The position numbers and the translations under genes are program-made. A stretch of DNA of 64,000 bases. Source: Cystobacter fuscus DSM 2262 (GTDB taxonomy: Bacteria; Myxococcota; Myxococcia; Myxococcales; Myxococcaceae). Under the pieces are notes generated by a model. That model was not told where the DNA came from. It saw only the letters and a list, made by a program, of their open reading frames with translations, and made no database searches. Shown here piece after piece: positions 36,541 through 49,700 of the stretch; within the stretch, counting starts at the first letter, position 1; every line of letters begins with the position of its first letter. The stretch covers positions 434,001-498,000 of the forward strand of contig NZ_ANAH02000007.1 in the NCBI RefSeq assembly GCF_000335475.2. Reading direction: 5' to 3'.

Positions 36541-36578
36541 AACAGAAAAGCCGGGCGGCGAGCGAACGCCGTCCGGCT
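36541..36578 (-). terminator. Intrinsic terminator/attenuator between rpsB and tsf
   Basis: On the minus strand a 12-bp stem (AGCCGGACGGCG with CGCCGCCCGGCT, one G-U pair) and a 6-nt loop are followed directly by TTTTCTGTTTT. This is the best-formed Rho-independent terminator in the window. It lies 38 nt after the rpsB stop. Confidence 0.85.
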
Positions 36579-36615
36579 GGACTCCACGCGCCCCGGTGCG
36601 GGGGCGCGGACGGCA

Positions 36616-37590
<975 letters not shown>

Positions 37591-37625
37591 CTCGGTTCGT
37601 CCTCCACGCGCGGGGAAAAGTCCGG

Positions 37626-37643
37626 CCGTTGCCTCCTCAACGG
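37626..37643 (-). promoter_or_regulatory. rpsB leader hairpin with AGGAGG in the loop
   Basis: On the minus strand CCGTTG and CAACGG form a perfect 6-bp stem whose 6-nt loop is exactly AGGAGG. It lies about 36 nt before the rpsB start and upstream of the real GGAGG site. It could be a ribosome- or S2-binding element of an autoregulated leader (inference). Confidence 0.45.
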
Positions 37644-37733
37644 GAGCACCGAGGGCCGGGACGCGCGTGTGTGAAGTGGGTTGACTGCGGTGAAAAACCC
37701 GCCACCAGCCTGGGCCAACGGCGGGCGCGGCTT

Positions 37734-37762
37734 CTCTAACAAAACCCCTCCCGGCCATGCAA
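37734..37762 (-). promoter_or_regulatory. Candidate rpsB promoter
   Basis: On the minus strand TTGCAT (37762-37757) and TTAGAG (37739-37734) are separated by 17 nt. Transcription would start near 37727, giving a leader of about 137 nt. Confidence 0.5.
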
Positions 37763-37800
37763 GCTTCACGCGCACGGCGGGAGAGGAGGGAGTGGGGAAC

Positions 37801-37828
37801 CCGGCTCCCTCGGAGGGCGAGGGGCCGG
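37801..37828 (-). terminator. Strong hairpin after secA
   Basis: CCGGC and CCCTCG (with one bulged base between) pair with CGAGGG and GCCGG around a 5-nt loop, 11 bp in all. It starts 14 nt after the secA stop on the minus strand. No T-run follows. Confidence 0.6.
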
Positions 37829-37841
37829 GCGGCGTCAAGTC

Positions 37842-40679
<2,838 letters not shown>

Positions 40680-40687
40680 GCGATGGT

Positions 40688-40707
40688 GACTCTCCCGCCG
40701 GAGAGTC
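40688..40707 (-). promoter_or_regulatory. Hairpin sequestering the secA ribosome binding site
   Basis: On the minus strand GACTCTCC, loop GGCG, then GGAGAGTC make a perfect 8-bp stem ending 8 nt before the secA ATG. The only purine-rich ribosome binding site (GGGAGAG) is in the 3' arm and loop edge. Folding would hide it. Confidence 0.6.
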
Positions 40708-40852
40708 CACGATGGGACACGGCGAGTGAAGGGAAATCCCCGAAAGATAGGTGGGATGCTGGAAGGAAACCATGCGTTTCTCCTCCGTCATCCCATCCGA
40801 TTGGCCGCCGCGCGAGCGGCGGGACACAGTAAAGCGGAACCGAGGCCACGCA

Positions 40853-42013
40853 ATGCCTTCTCGTCGAAAAGACCCCCGCCGTCCCGTCAGACGCCCCGCC
40901 CCCCGGCCCTCCAAGGGCAGCCCCCCCGCCCGGAACGCGGCCGCCAGGCCACCCCCTGGCGCCTCGCCGCCCCGGGTCAAGGCCCCCGCCCCCCCTCCCA
41001 CCACCCTCCCCGCCCAGCCGGACCGGTGGTTGTGGACATGCCGGGCGGGGTTCGAATCCCACCTCTTCGAGGAGCTCGCCTGGGCGGGCGCCTCCCCCCG
41101 GATGCTGGGCGAGGTCCTGGTGGAGAGCGAGACCCGCCCCAGCGAGCCGCCCGTGTTCGCGCGGACCGGCATCCGCGTGCTCACCTCCCTCCCCTCCGAG
41201 CAGAACCTCGACCCGATGGCCGGAGCCCTGGCCGAGCGCATCCTCGACACCCTGCCCAAGGGCATGCTCGTCCTCCAGTCCTTCACCCCCGACAGCCCGG
41301 AGGGCAACCGGCTCGCGGACGAGGCGGATGCCCTGCTGGAGGCCGTGCGGGCCCGCCTGCCCGCCGACCGGCTCCTGGAGGAGACGTGGCGGGCGCGCGA
41401 GGCGGGAGCCACGCTCGTGGAGCTGTGCGTGGCGCCCGGGGTGGTGATGATGGGCGAGGTGCCCGCGCGCGAGGCCCTGTCGCTCTCGCCCGGTGGCCGC
41501 CAGCGCATGCGCCGCGGCGCGGACTCCCCCTCGCGCGCGGCGATGAAGCTGGAGGAGGCCCTGGTCAACCTCCCCTTCGAGCCCGGCCGGGGCGAGGTGT
41601 GCGTGGACCTGGGCGCGGCCCCTGGCGGCTGGACCCAGCGGCTGGTGGCGCGCGGCGCCCGGGTGATCGCCGTGGATCCGGCGAAGTTGATGCCGGAGCT
41701 CGCCCACCACCCCCGGGTGGAGCACGTGCAGGAGAGTGCCTTCGCCTACACCCCGGAGGAGCCCGTCGACTGGTTGTGCTGCGACATGGCATGGCGTCCG
41801 CTCGAGGTGGCGCAGCTCCTGGCCAAGTGGGGCCGGCGCGACTGGGCCACGCACCTAGTGGCCAACATCAAGCTGCCCATGAAGGACAAGAACCCCCTGC
41901 TGCTGCGCGTGCGCCACATCCTCACCGAAGAGGGGGGCTGGCAGGGGCTCACCATGCGCCAGCTCTACCATGACCGGGACGAGGTGACGGTCACCGCGCA
42001 CCGGGGCCAGTGA
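40853..42013 (+). CDS. RlmM-like 23S rRNA 2'-O-methyltransferase
   Basis: 386 residues from ATG 40853; in-frame starts further upstream would run into the secA leader. The first 60 residues are basic and Pro/Arg-rich. A THUMP-like region (WLWTCRAGFESHLFEELAW) precedes the FtsJ/RrmJ SAM domain with VCVDLGAAPGGWTQRLVARGARVIAVDP, CCDMAWRP and LVANIKLPMKDKNP (catalytic K-D-K pattern). It probably methylates the ribose of a cytidine in 23S rRNA. It is divergent from secA. Confidence 0.85.
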   Translation: MPSRRKDPRRPVRRPAPRPSKGSPPARNAAARPPPGASPPRVKAPAPPPTTLPAQPDRWLWTCRAGFESHLFEELAWAGASPRMLGEVLVESETRPSEPPVFARTGIRVLTSLPSEQNLDPMAGALAERILDTLPKGMLVLQSFTPDSPEGNRLADEADALLEAVRARLPADRLLEETWRAREAGATLVELCVAPGVVMMGEVPAREALSLSPGGRQRMRRGADSPSRAAMKLEEALVNLPFEPGRGEVCVDLGAAPGGWTQRLVARGARVIAVDPAKLMPELAHHPRVEHVQESAFAYTPEEPVDWLCCDMAWRPLEVAQLLAKWGRRDWATHLVANIKLPMKDKNPLLLRVRHILTEEGGWQGLTMRQLYHDRDEVTVTAHRGQ

Positions 42014-42056
42014 GCGCCTCCCCTCCTCTCCTCCTCCTCGGAGCCAGACTCTCCCC

Positions 42057-42746
42057 ATGCCCTACGCCATCGACGAAGACCTGGCCACCGCGCTGGTGGC
42101 CCTCTACCCACGGCTCGTGCAGCGCGCCGCCGAGCCCGTGAAGGTCGCGCTTCAGCGGCTGCTCGACGAGGAGCACGCGCGCCGGGGCGTGCCGGATGCG
42201 ACGGGCGCCCTCCACCCCTTCGCCCTCACCCAGGGCACACTCCTGCGCGAGGAGTTCGATCTCTCCACGCACGCGCACCAGGAAGGGTGGACGCTGGGCG
42301 CGCTCATCGTCGACGTGAAGGGGATGATTCACGTCAACGCCCGCCACGGCTTCCCCGCGGGCGACGCGATGCTGCGCGCCGTGGTGGCCTCGCTCCAGGC
42401 GCGCTTTCCGGGGGCGAAGGTGGTGCGCCTGCACGGGGACAACTTCGCCGTGCTGCTCGTGCCCACCTCGGGGCTGTCGCTCGCGCAGGCGCCCCGTGAC
42501 GCCGTGCGCGCCCGGCTCGCCGCGGACGTGGCCGCCGCGCTGCCCGCGGGTGCCGAGGTGCCGGACTTCACCCTCGCCCGGCTGGAGCTCACGCTCGAGC
42601 AGCCCACCCACTGGCAGGTGCTCGGGCCCCTCGTCTGGGGAGAGCTGGAGCGCGCCTATACCCTCGAGCGCCTGGGACAGGCCGAGGAGCTCCAGCGGCG
42701 CCGGCTGCGGCTCGACGGCTTCGTGCCCGGCGCTTCTCCGGCCTGA
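42057..42746 (+). CDS. Degenerate GGDEF-like protein
   Basis: 229 residues. Residues 70-150 follow the GGDEF-domain pattern: a VDVKGMIHVNARHGFPAGDAML segment corresponds to the D-x-D-F-K...N-D-x-x-G-H...G-D-x-x-L part, and RLHGDNFAVLLV corresponds to R-x-G-G-D-E-F. The signature is HGDNF, so a cyclase is unlikely, but GTP or c-di-GMP binding is possible. No transmembrane or receiver domain is present. It starts 43 bp after the methyltransferase. Confidence 0.72.
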   Translation: MPYAIDEDLATALVALYPRLVQRAAEPVKVALQRLLDEEHARRGVPDATGALHPFALTQGTLLREEFDLSTHAHQEGWTLGALIVDVKGMIHVNARHGFPAGDAMLRAVVASLQARFPGAKVVRLHGDNFAVLLVPTSGLSLAQAPRDAVRARLAADVAAALPAGAEVPDFTLARLELTLEQPTHWQVLGPLVWGELERAYTLERLGQAEELQRRRLRLDGFVPGASPA

Positions 42747-42834
42747 GCAAACGCGAAGGGGGCGGAAGCCCCTGGGCTCCCACCCCCGCTCACGGCGCGG
42801 CGCCCCGGAAGGGCGCGGCGAATGACTGGCTCCT

Positions 42835-43761
42835 CTAGTCCTCGAGGATGAACTTGCGCGGGTTCTGCGGGATGCCGTTGACGCGCACTTCGTAGTGCAG
42901 GTGTGGCCCGGTGGAGCGGCCGGTGTTGCCCACGTTCGCGATCTGCACGCCGCGCTTCACCCGATCCCCCGCCTTCACCAGGATCTTCGACAGGTGGCCG
43001 AAGCGCGTCTTGATGCCGTAGCCGTGGTCGATGACGATCACGTTGCCGTAGCCGCCCTCGAGCCCCGCGAACACCACCGTGCCATCCGACGGCGCGTCCA
43101 CCGGCTTGCCGTGGGGCGCCGCGATGTCCATGCCCGCGTGGCCCACGCGCTCGGCGGTGTACGGATCCAGCCGCTGGCCGAAGTCACTCGTCACCCAGCC
43201 GCGCGTGGGCCAGACGGACGGGGTGGAGGCCAGGAGCGACTTCTGGTCCTGGAAGTACGCCTGCAGCTCCTGGAGGCTCTGCTCCTGGCGCGTGGCCTCG
43301 GCGCTCAGCCGATCCAGCTTGCCCGGCAGCGACTTGGGCGACTCCAGGCTCGTCGTCAGCTCGGTGAACTGCGTCTCCGCGACGGGCGCGCCCACTCCTG
43401 GCTCCCGCTCCACCGGGCCCATGGCCAGGTTGCGCTGGGGATCCGACAAGAGGGTGATGGCGCGCAGCTTTTGATCAAAGCGCTCCACCCGGTCCAACGT
43501 GGAGCCGATGTGCTCGATGCGCTCGCGCACCGACTTGAGCTGGGTGCGCAGCGTGAGGTTCTCCTCCCGGAGGATGCGGTTTTCCGCCGCGTCCCGGGCC
43601 ACCTGGAAATAGTGGAGTGAAGCACCCAGGGCCAGTCCCGTCAGCAACAGCGCCCCACTGCCCACCTGCCACATGAGCGACCGCGAGATGTTGAAACGCC
43701 GGACCGGTGCGTTGTGGTCCGCGATCACCATCAGGGTGTAGGACTTTTTCGCCTTCGACAA
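42835..43761 (-). CDS. M23 family metallopeptidase, membrane-anchored
   Basis: 308 residues. The start is a TTG with a GAGGGAG site upstream. One transmembrane helix (residues 28-52) is followed by a coiled coil (55-100) and a flexible linker. The LytM domain carries the zinc ligands: H208 and D212 (GHAGMDIAAP) and H287/H289 (HLHYEV). It should cleave peptidoglycan cross-bridges or activate an amidase in the periplasm. The coiled coil resembles EnvC/NlpD-type regulators and could serve as a partner site. Confidence 0.9.
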   Translation of the reverse strand: MSKAKKSYTLMVIADHNAPVRRFNISRSLMWQVGSGALLLTGLALGASLHYFQVARDAAENRILREENLTLRTQLKSVRERIEHIGSTLDRVERFDQKLRAITLLSDPQRNLAMGPVEREPGVGAPVAETQFTELTTSLESPKSLPGKLDRLSAEATRQEQSLQELQAYFQDQKSLLASTPSVWPTRGWVTSDFGQRLDPYTAERVGHAGMDIAAPHGKPVDAPSDGTVVFAGLEGGYGNVIVIDHGYGIKTRFGHLSKILVKAGDRVKRGVQIANVGNTGRSTGPHLHYEVRVNGIPQNPRKFILED

Positions 43762-43909
43762 TGCAAACTCCCTCGATGCGCCAAAGCGCTTCGGTGTGCG
43801 CTCGCGAGACGGTCCTCGACTGACCCGCCCCTGGCGCGTTCCACCTGCCCCGCCCTCGCCACCGATTCATGCCCACCCCGTGCCGCACTGCCACAGGGGT
43901 CGTTTGGGC

Positions 43910-43950
43910 AGCTACCACCCGGTTTCGAGGGGTGTCAAGCCGAGACACCC
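43910..43950 (-). promoter_or_regulatory. TTGACA promoter element inside a dyad
   Basis: On the minus strand a consensus TTGACA (43938-43933) lies 17 nt before GTAGCT (43915-43910). The -35 is embedded in a 7-bp inverted repeat, GGGTGTC/GACACCC (43930-43950). It would drive the M23 peptidase gene and could be an operator. Confidence 0.5.
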
Positions 43951-43994
43951 TCGCTCCGACTTTCACTTACAGCCGGGTGGAAGGATTCCAGGAG

Positions 43995-44014
43995 GCTCCT
44001 CCGAGAAGAGGAGC
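43995..44014 (-). terminator. Hairpin after the PP2C gene
   Basis: GCTCCTC and GAGGAGC pair (7 bp, 6-nt loop) 6 nt after the phosphatase stop on the minus strand. No clear U-run. Confidence 0.5.
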
Positions 44015-44020
44015 ACCCCG

Positions 44021-44782
44021 TCAGACACACATCTGCACGACGATGGCGGTGATGTTGTCGTCACCGCCGCGCTCATTGGCCAGATCGATGAGGCGCTGGG
44101 GTACCTGGGCGATTTCCGGCGTGGCCTGCACCACCTCTTGCAGTTCCCGGTCCTCGACCATGTTGGCGAGGCCATCCGAGCACAGCAGGAAGACGTCACC
44201 CGGCTCGGCCACCACGCCCATCACGTCCACCTGGACTTCCTCCTCGAAGCCCACCGAGCGCGTGATGATGTTCTTGTAGCGCGAGTGCTTGGCCTCCTCG
44301 GGGGTGATCATCCCGGCCTTGATCTGCTCGTTGACCAGGGAGTGGTCCTCGGAGACCTGCTGGATGAGGGGACCCCGGACGAGGTAGGCACGGCTGTCAC
44401 CCACGTGCGCGAAGAACGCGTGGTTGTCGCGCACGACGAGCGAGATGACCGTGGTGCCCATCCCCGACAGGCGCGGATCCTCCTGCGCGGTGGTGAAGAT
44501 GGCCAGACAGGCCCTCTCCACCGCCGTGCGCAAGGCATCCGGCAGGAGCGAGTCCTGCAGGTTGGCGCTGGTGGCGAATGGGTTGTCCCGGCTCTCCCGG
44601 GCCCGCCTCAGCTCCTTGTCGATGGTCTCGACGGCGATGCGCGAGGCGGTACCGCCCCCGGCATGGCCGCCCATTCCATCCGCGACGACATAGAGCTGTA
44701 GCTCGTCGTCGATCAGGAAGCTGTCCTCATTGTGATTGCGCTTACGCCCCACATCCGTGAGGCCGGCCGAGACGACCTTCAT
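44021..44782 (-). CDS. PP2C-type serine/threonine protein phosphatase
   Basis: 253 residues from ATG 44782. The PPM motifs are complete: RKRNHNEDSF (metal-binding Asp), VVADGMGGHAGG, FFAHVGDSRAYL, LCSDGLANMV and GGDDNITAIVV. It should dephosphorylate Ser/Thr kinase targets in the cytoplasm; these kinases are numerous in myxobacteria. No kinase gene is adjacent. It is a single-domain soluble enzyme of the Stp1/PrpC kind. Confidence 0.95.
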   Translation of the reverse strand: MKVVSAGLTDVGRKRNHNEDSFLIDDELQLYVVADGMGGHAGGGTASRIAVETIDKELRRARESRDNPFATSANLQDSLLPDALRTAVERACLAIFTTAQEDPRLSGMGTTVISLVVRDNHAFFAHVGDSRAYLVRGPLIQQVSEDHSLVNEQIKAGMITPEEAKHSRYKNIITRSVGFEEEVQVDVMGVVAEPGDVFLLCSDGLANMVEDRELQEVVQATPEIAQVPQRLIDLANERGGDDNITAIVVQMCV

Positions 44783-44876
44783 GGGGGGAGCCGCGGTCTG
44801 CCCTGCGGTTCTGGACACATCATGGATGCTATGTGAGCGCTCGTGGCGGAAGCAAGAAGCGGTTGCAGCCTGTCTG

Positions 44877-46616
44877 CTACGCGGTGCGGCGCAACCGGCT
44901 CCGGGACCCACCCTCGGGGGTAGGATCCCGCCGCGCCCGGGTGTTGCCCGAGGCCCGGTGGGCCGAGCGCACCAGGGCCTCGGCCGCTCCCAGGGCCTCG
45001 CGCGTCACCTCGACGCCGGACATCATCCGCGCCAGTTCCTGGGTCCGCTCGGCGCCCGCCTCCAGGGACACCACCTCCGAGACGGTGCGCTCGCCCTTGA
45101 GCCCCTTGCGGATGAGCAGGTGGGCGTCCGCATAGGCCGCCACCTGGGGCAGGTGCGTGATGCACAGCACCTGCCGGTGTCCGCTCACGTCCTTGATCAT
45201 CCGACCCACCACGTCCGCAATGGCGCCACTCACGCCCGCGTCCGCCTCGTCGAGGATGTAGCACCCACAGCCGTCACTGTCGGCCAGTGCACGCTTGAGG
45301 GCCAGGAGCAGGCGCGAGGCCTCGCCACCCGAGGCCACCTTGGCCAGCGAGCGCGCCGGCTCGCCCGGGTTGGCGCTGAAGAAGAACTCCACCTCGTCCA
45401 GGCCCTCGGCCTTGAGCTGGTGGCCGGGCGTCACCCGGACCTCGAAGGCGGCCTTGCCCAGCGCCAGCATCCCCAGGCCCTCGCGCACCTGGCTGCCGAA
45501 CGTTCCGGCGCACGCGACGCGCGCGCGCGAGAGGGCCTCGCCACTGCGGCGCGCCCGCTCCTCGGCGGCCTTGCGCTCGTGCGCGAGCTCCTCGAGCACC
45601 TCCTGCCGGTTGTCCAGCGTGGACAGCTCCGTCTCCAGGGCGTCGCGCTTCTGCAACAGGCCCTCCAGGGACGTGGCGTGCTTGCGGCACAGCCGCTTGA
45701 TGGCGTCCAGCCGATCCTCCACCTCGCCCAGCCGGGCCGGATCCGACTCGAGACCCTCCACGTAGCGATTGAGCCGCCGCTGCGCCTCCTCCAGCTCCGC
45801 CAGGGCGGTGCCCAGCGACTGGGCCACCGGCTCCAGCGAGGCGTCGCACTTGACCGCCTCGTTCACCAGCCCCAGCGCGCGGCCCACCGTCTCCACGGCG
45901 CTCGCCTCCTCGCCTCCGAGCAGCAGCTCCGCCTCGGCGCCCTGGCGCTTGAGCTTCTCCGAGCCCGCCAGGCGCTTGCGCTCGGCGTCCAGCCGCGTGT
46001 CCTCTCCCGGCTCGGGATCCAACTTGGAGATCTCATCCAACTGGAAGCGCAGGAACTCGGCGCGCTCGCGCAGCCGGGACTCGTCCCCGCCCAGCGCCTC
46101 CATGCGGGCCACCACGTCCGCGACGGCCTCGTAGTCACACATATAGGTGGCGAGCGGCTCCTCGAGCTGCCCGTACCGGTCCAACAGCACCCGGTGCAGC
46201 CCCGCGTCGAAGAGGCTCACGTGCTCGTGCTGGCCGGCGATGTCCACCGCGCCCCGCATGAAGCGCGCCAGCACCCCCACCGTCACCATGGAGCCATTGA
46301 TGTAGGCCTTGGCCCGGCCACTGCGGCCCACCACCCGGCGCACCAACACCTCGTCGCCCAGGTCCGGCAGCCCCAACTCCTCGAGTCGGGTCGCCAGGAT
46401 GGGCGTGCGCTCGAACACCCCCTCCACCGACGCCTCCTCGCACCCCGCGCGGATGGCGTCCGCATCCGCCCGCCCTCCCAGCAGCAGCCCGAGCGAGTCC
46501 ACCAGGATGGACTTACCCGCCCCCGTCTCGCCCGTGAGCACGGTCAGCCCGGCTCCGAACGCCACCTCCACCTCCTCGATCACCGCCACATTCGAAATCC
46601 GCAAGCCCAGCAGCAC
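44877..46616 (-). CDS. recN: DNA repair protein RecN
   Basis: 579 residues from GTG 46616, with GAGGGAG 4 nt before it. The SMC-like head has Walker A GETGAGKS (29-36), a long central coiled coil, the signature KVASGGEASRLLLALK, and Walker B CYILDEADAGVSG. It holds broken ends together during double-strand break repair. Upstream is a LexA-like box, so SOS control is likely. The last ~25 residues are an Arg/Gly/Ser-rich tail, longer than usual. Confidence 0.95.
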   Translation of the reverse strand: MLLGLRISNVAVIEEVEVAFGAGLTVLTGETGAGKSILVDSLGLLLGGRADADAIRAGCEEASVEGVFERTPILATRLEELGLPDLGDEVLVRRVVGRSGRAKAYINGSMVTVGVLARFMRGAVDIAGQHEHVSLFDAGLHRVLLDRYGQLEEPLATYMCDYEAVADVVARMEALGGDESRLRERAEFLRFQLDEISKLDPEPGEDTRLDAERKRLAGSEKLKRQGAEAELLLGGEEASAVETVGRALGLVNEAVKCDASLEPVAQSLGTALAELEEAQRRLNRYVEGLESDPARLGEVEDRLDAIKRLCRKHATSLEGLLQKRDALETELSTLDNRQEVLEELAHERKAAEERARRSGEALSRARVACAGTFGSQVREGLGMLALGKAAFEVRVTPGHQLKAEGLDEVEFFFSANPGEPARSLAKVASGGEASRLLLALKRALADSDGCGCYILDEADAGVSGAIADVVGRMIKDVSGHRQVLCITHLPQVAAYADAHLLIRKGLKGERTVSEVVSLEAGAERTQELARMMSGVEVTREALGAAEALVRSAHRASGNTRARRDPTPEGGSRSRLRRTA

Positions 46617-46646
46617 GGTGCACTCCCTCGCCAGATACACCCCGTA

Positions 46647-46663
46647 CCTGAACAACCTAGCAG
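46647..46663 (-). promoter_or_regulatory. LexA-like box of recN
   Basis: The minus-strand 17-mer CTGCTAGGTTGTTCAGG matches 15 of 17 positions of the Myxococcus LexA consensus as I recall it (CTRHAMRYBYGTTCAGS). It ends 30 nt before the recN start, over a possible -10 (TAGGTT), with TTGTGC 18 nt further upstream as a -35 candidate. Confidence 0.65.
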
Positions 46664-46768
46664 TGGCCTCTGACACTGCACAAGCGTTCCGGCCTGGAGC
46701 ACGGGCGCCCGCCCGCTCGCTCGTGGAGGTGTATGGGAACCCCGCATGTACCGGGGTTCTCGGGAGCG

Positions 46769-49700
46769 CTATTCCTGATGGAAGAGGTCGACCAGGTCCT
46801 GCTCGGTCAACATCTTGCCGAAGTCGCCATCCGCGCCCAGCACGCCCGCGGCCAGCTCCTTCTTGCGCTTCTGCAGGCTGAGGATCTTCTCCTCCACCGT
46901 GCCGCGGGTAATCAGCTTGTAGCTGATGACGGCGCGCGTCTGGCCGATGCGGTGCGTACGGTCCGTCGCCTGGTCCTCCACGGCGGGGTTCCACCACGGA
47001 TCATAATGGATGACGTAGTCGGCCGCCGTGAGGTTGAGGCCGGTGCCACCCGCCTTGAGGCTGATGAAGAAGAGCGGGGGGCCGTCGGGACGGTTGAACT
47101 CGTCCACCTTGCCCATGCGGTCCTTCGTGCGGCCATCCAGGTAGAGGTAGCCCAGGCCACGCCGATCCGCCTCGCCCTTGAGCAGTTCCAGCATCTCGGT
47201 GAACTGGCTGAAGACGAGCGCGCGGTGGCCCTCGGCGACCAGGTCGTCCACGAGCTGACCGAAGCGCTCGAGCTTGGCGCTCGAGGGCAGGAGCGTGCCC
47301 GGGGGCATCTTGAGCAACCGCGGATCGCAGCACACCTGACGCAGCCGCATGAGCGCGGCGAGGATGGAGACGCGGCTGCGCTTGAAGCCCATCTTCTCGA
47401 TGGACTCGCTCACCTTGCGGCGGCTCTCCTCGAGCACCTCGCGGTAGAGCGCCGCCTGGCCCGGCTCCATCTCGCACCACGCCACGCTCTCCGTCTTGGG
47501 CGGCAAGTCCTTGGCGACCTCCGTCTTGAGCCGACGCAAGATGAAGGGCTGGATGCGGCGGCGCAGACGGTCGCGCACCGAGGTGTCGTTGGCCACCTGG
47601 ATGGGCTGCTCGAAGCGATCGCTGAACCCCTCGGCGCTGCCGAGAAAGCCCGGCATGAGGAAGTCGAAGAGGCTCCACAGCTCGCTGAGCCGGTTCTCCA
47701 GCGGCGTGCCCGTGAGCGCCAGTCGCGTGTCGCTCGGCAGCGACTTGCAGGCCTGGGCGGTGGCGCTGTCCGCGTTCTTGATGTTCTGCGCCTCGTCCAG
47801 AATGATGTAGCGGAAGCCCACCTGGCTGAGCGCCTCCAGGTCGCGCCGCACGAGAGCGTAGGAGGTGAGCACGAGGTCCGCGGCCTTCAGGTCCTCCACA
47901 CGCTCCTTGCGATCCTGCCCGTGCCACACGACGACCTTGAGGCCCGGCGTGAAGCGCTCGGCCTCGCGCTCCCAGTTGGCCAGCACGCTGGTGGGCGCCA
48001 CCACGAGCGACGGCTTGCGGCCCTCCTCGTTGGCCACCTTGCGCAAGAGGCTCAGGGACTGGATCGTCTTTCCGAGACCCATGTCGTCCGCGAGGATGCC
48101 GGACAGTCCGTGGCGGTGCAGGAACCATAGCCAGGACAGGCCCGACTCCTGGTAGTGGCGCAGCGTGGCGTTGAGTCCGTCGGGCAGCGCCACCTTGGGC
48201 ACGCCGTTGGTGTCGCGCAGCTCGGTCATCGCCTTGCGCGCCTTGGTCTCCACCTCGGTGTAGTCGCCCAGCTCCGCGAGCAGATCCAACGCGACGGCCT
48301 GATGCAGCGGCAGGCGCGTGCGCGTGCGCCCCGGCAGCGCCCCCGCCTCCTCCAGGAGGTCCGCGGCGCGCTTGAGCTCCGCGAGGTCCGCCTCCGCGTA
48401 GGTGCCGTCCTTGAGCGGCACGAAGCGCCGGCCCGAGTCGAGCCACATGCGCACCGCGCCCAGGTCCACCGCCTGATCATCGGTGATGAACTCGGCGTCC
48501 AGCTCGAACCAGCTCACCCCGCTCATGCCCACGCGGATGCGCGGCCGCAGCTTCGGCCGCAGCCGCACCTTGGGCGCCTGCACGCCGAAGCGCTCCCAGC
48601 TGCTCGGCAGGGACGCGAGGCCCCGCGCCCAGAACTCGATCGCCCCATCCCCGCTCGCGTCGTACGCGTGGGTGTGCGGATCGTAGCGCAGCCCCAGGTC
48701 CTGCAGGCGCTTGCCCGCGGCGCGCTCCTCCTCTTCGCGGCGCCGGTAGAGCTTGCGGCCCTCGCTGCCCACGCCGCTCGCGTAGCCCAGGTGCGAGGCC
48801 GTGGGGGACACGGCGACCGTGGTCTGCCCGTAGCGCGCGGCGAGCTGCACCTTCACGCGCTCGGAGGTGCCCTCCAGGGTGAGCAGGAAGCGCGGCTCCA
48901 CGGACTCGTCCACGTCGATGTCGTCCGCCTTGAGCGCCATCTGGAAGCGCGGCAGGTGGGCGGCGAAGAACGTGAGCACCCGATCCAACTGCCCCACCGG
49001 GAAGGCCATGGTGGGCTCCAAGAGCCACTTGCGCACCAGCCGCGGCGGCAGGTCCGGCTCCACCGGCAGCAGGTTCTGCCCGGAGATGATGTACGTGCGC
49101 ATGCCCGCCAGCAGGATGGCGTCCTTGAGCGACAGGCTCGTGCCATCCGGCATGAGCAGCTCGATGCGCGCGGTGGCGCCGTCCTGGCGCGACTCGAGGT
49201 GGATCTGCGGCCGGACCGGCTCGTTGGAGAAGATGAGCGCGGTGCCCCGGTAGATGACGCGGCGCTGGCGCAGGAACTCGAACAGCTCGCACAGGTCCTC
49301 GTCGGACAGCACGATGCGCGAGTCGTAGCGCTGCTCGTGCTTGGCCAGCAGGATGAAGACGCGCTCGTCGGGGGGCGCGATGCGCATGCCGGCCTGGAGC
49401 ATCCGCTTGATATGCACCGGCCCCTTCATCTGCGCGTCCTGGCGGCGCACGTCGATGAGCCAGTGACGCCCGCCGGGACCCGCGTTGGTGGGCGTGAGCC
49501 GGTAGAGGAACTCGTAGTCCGGCTGGGAGGACAGGCCCAGCCAGCTCTCCACCTTCGCGAGCGCGGGCAGGCTCACCGCGTCCCCCGGCTGCCCTTCCTC
49601 CATGGGCACGGGCTCCTCCGAGTCGGCCGGGGCCTCGTCCTCGTCCCGGGAGGGCTCGGCGGCCGGGGCCGACGCGGCAGCAGCGGCCGCCGGGGCCGCG

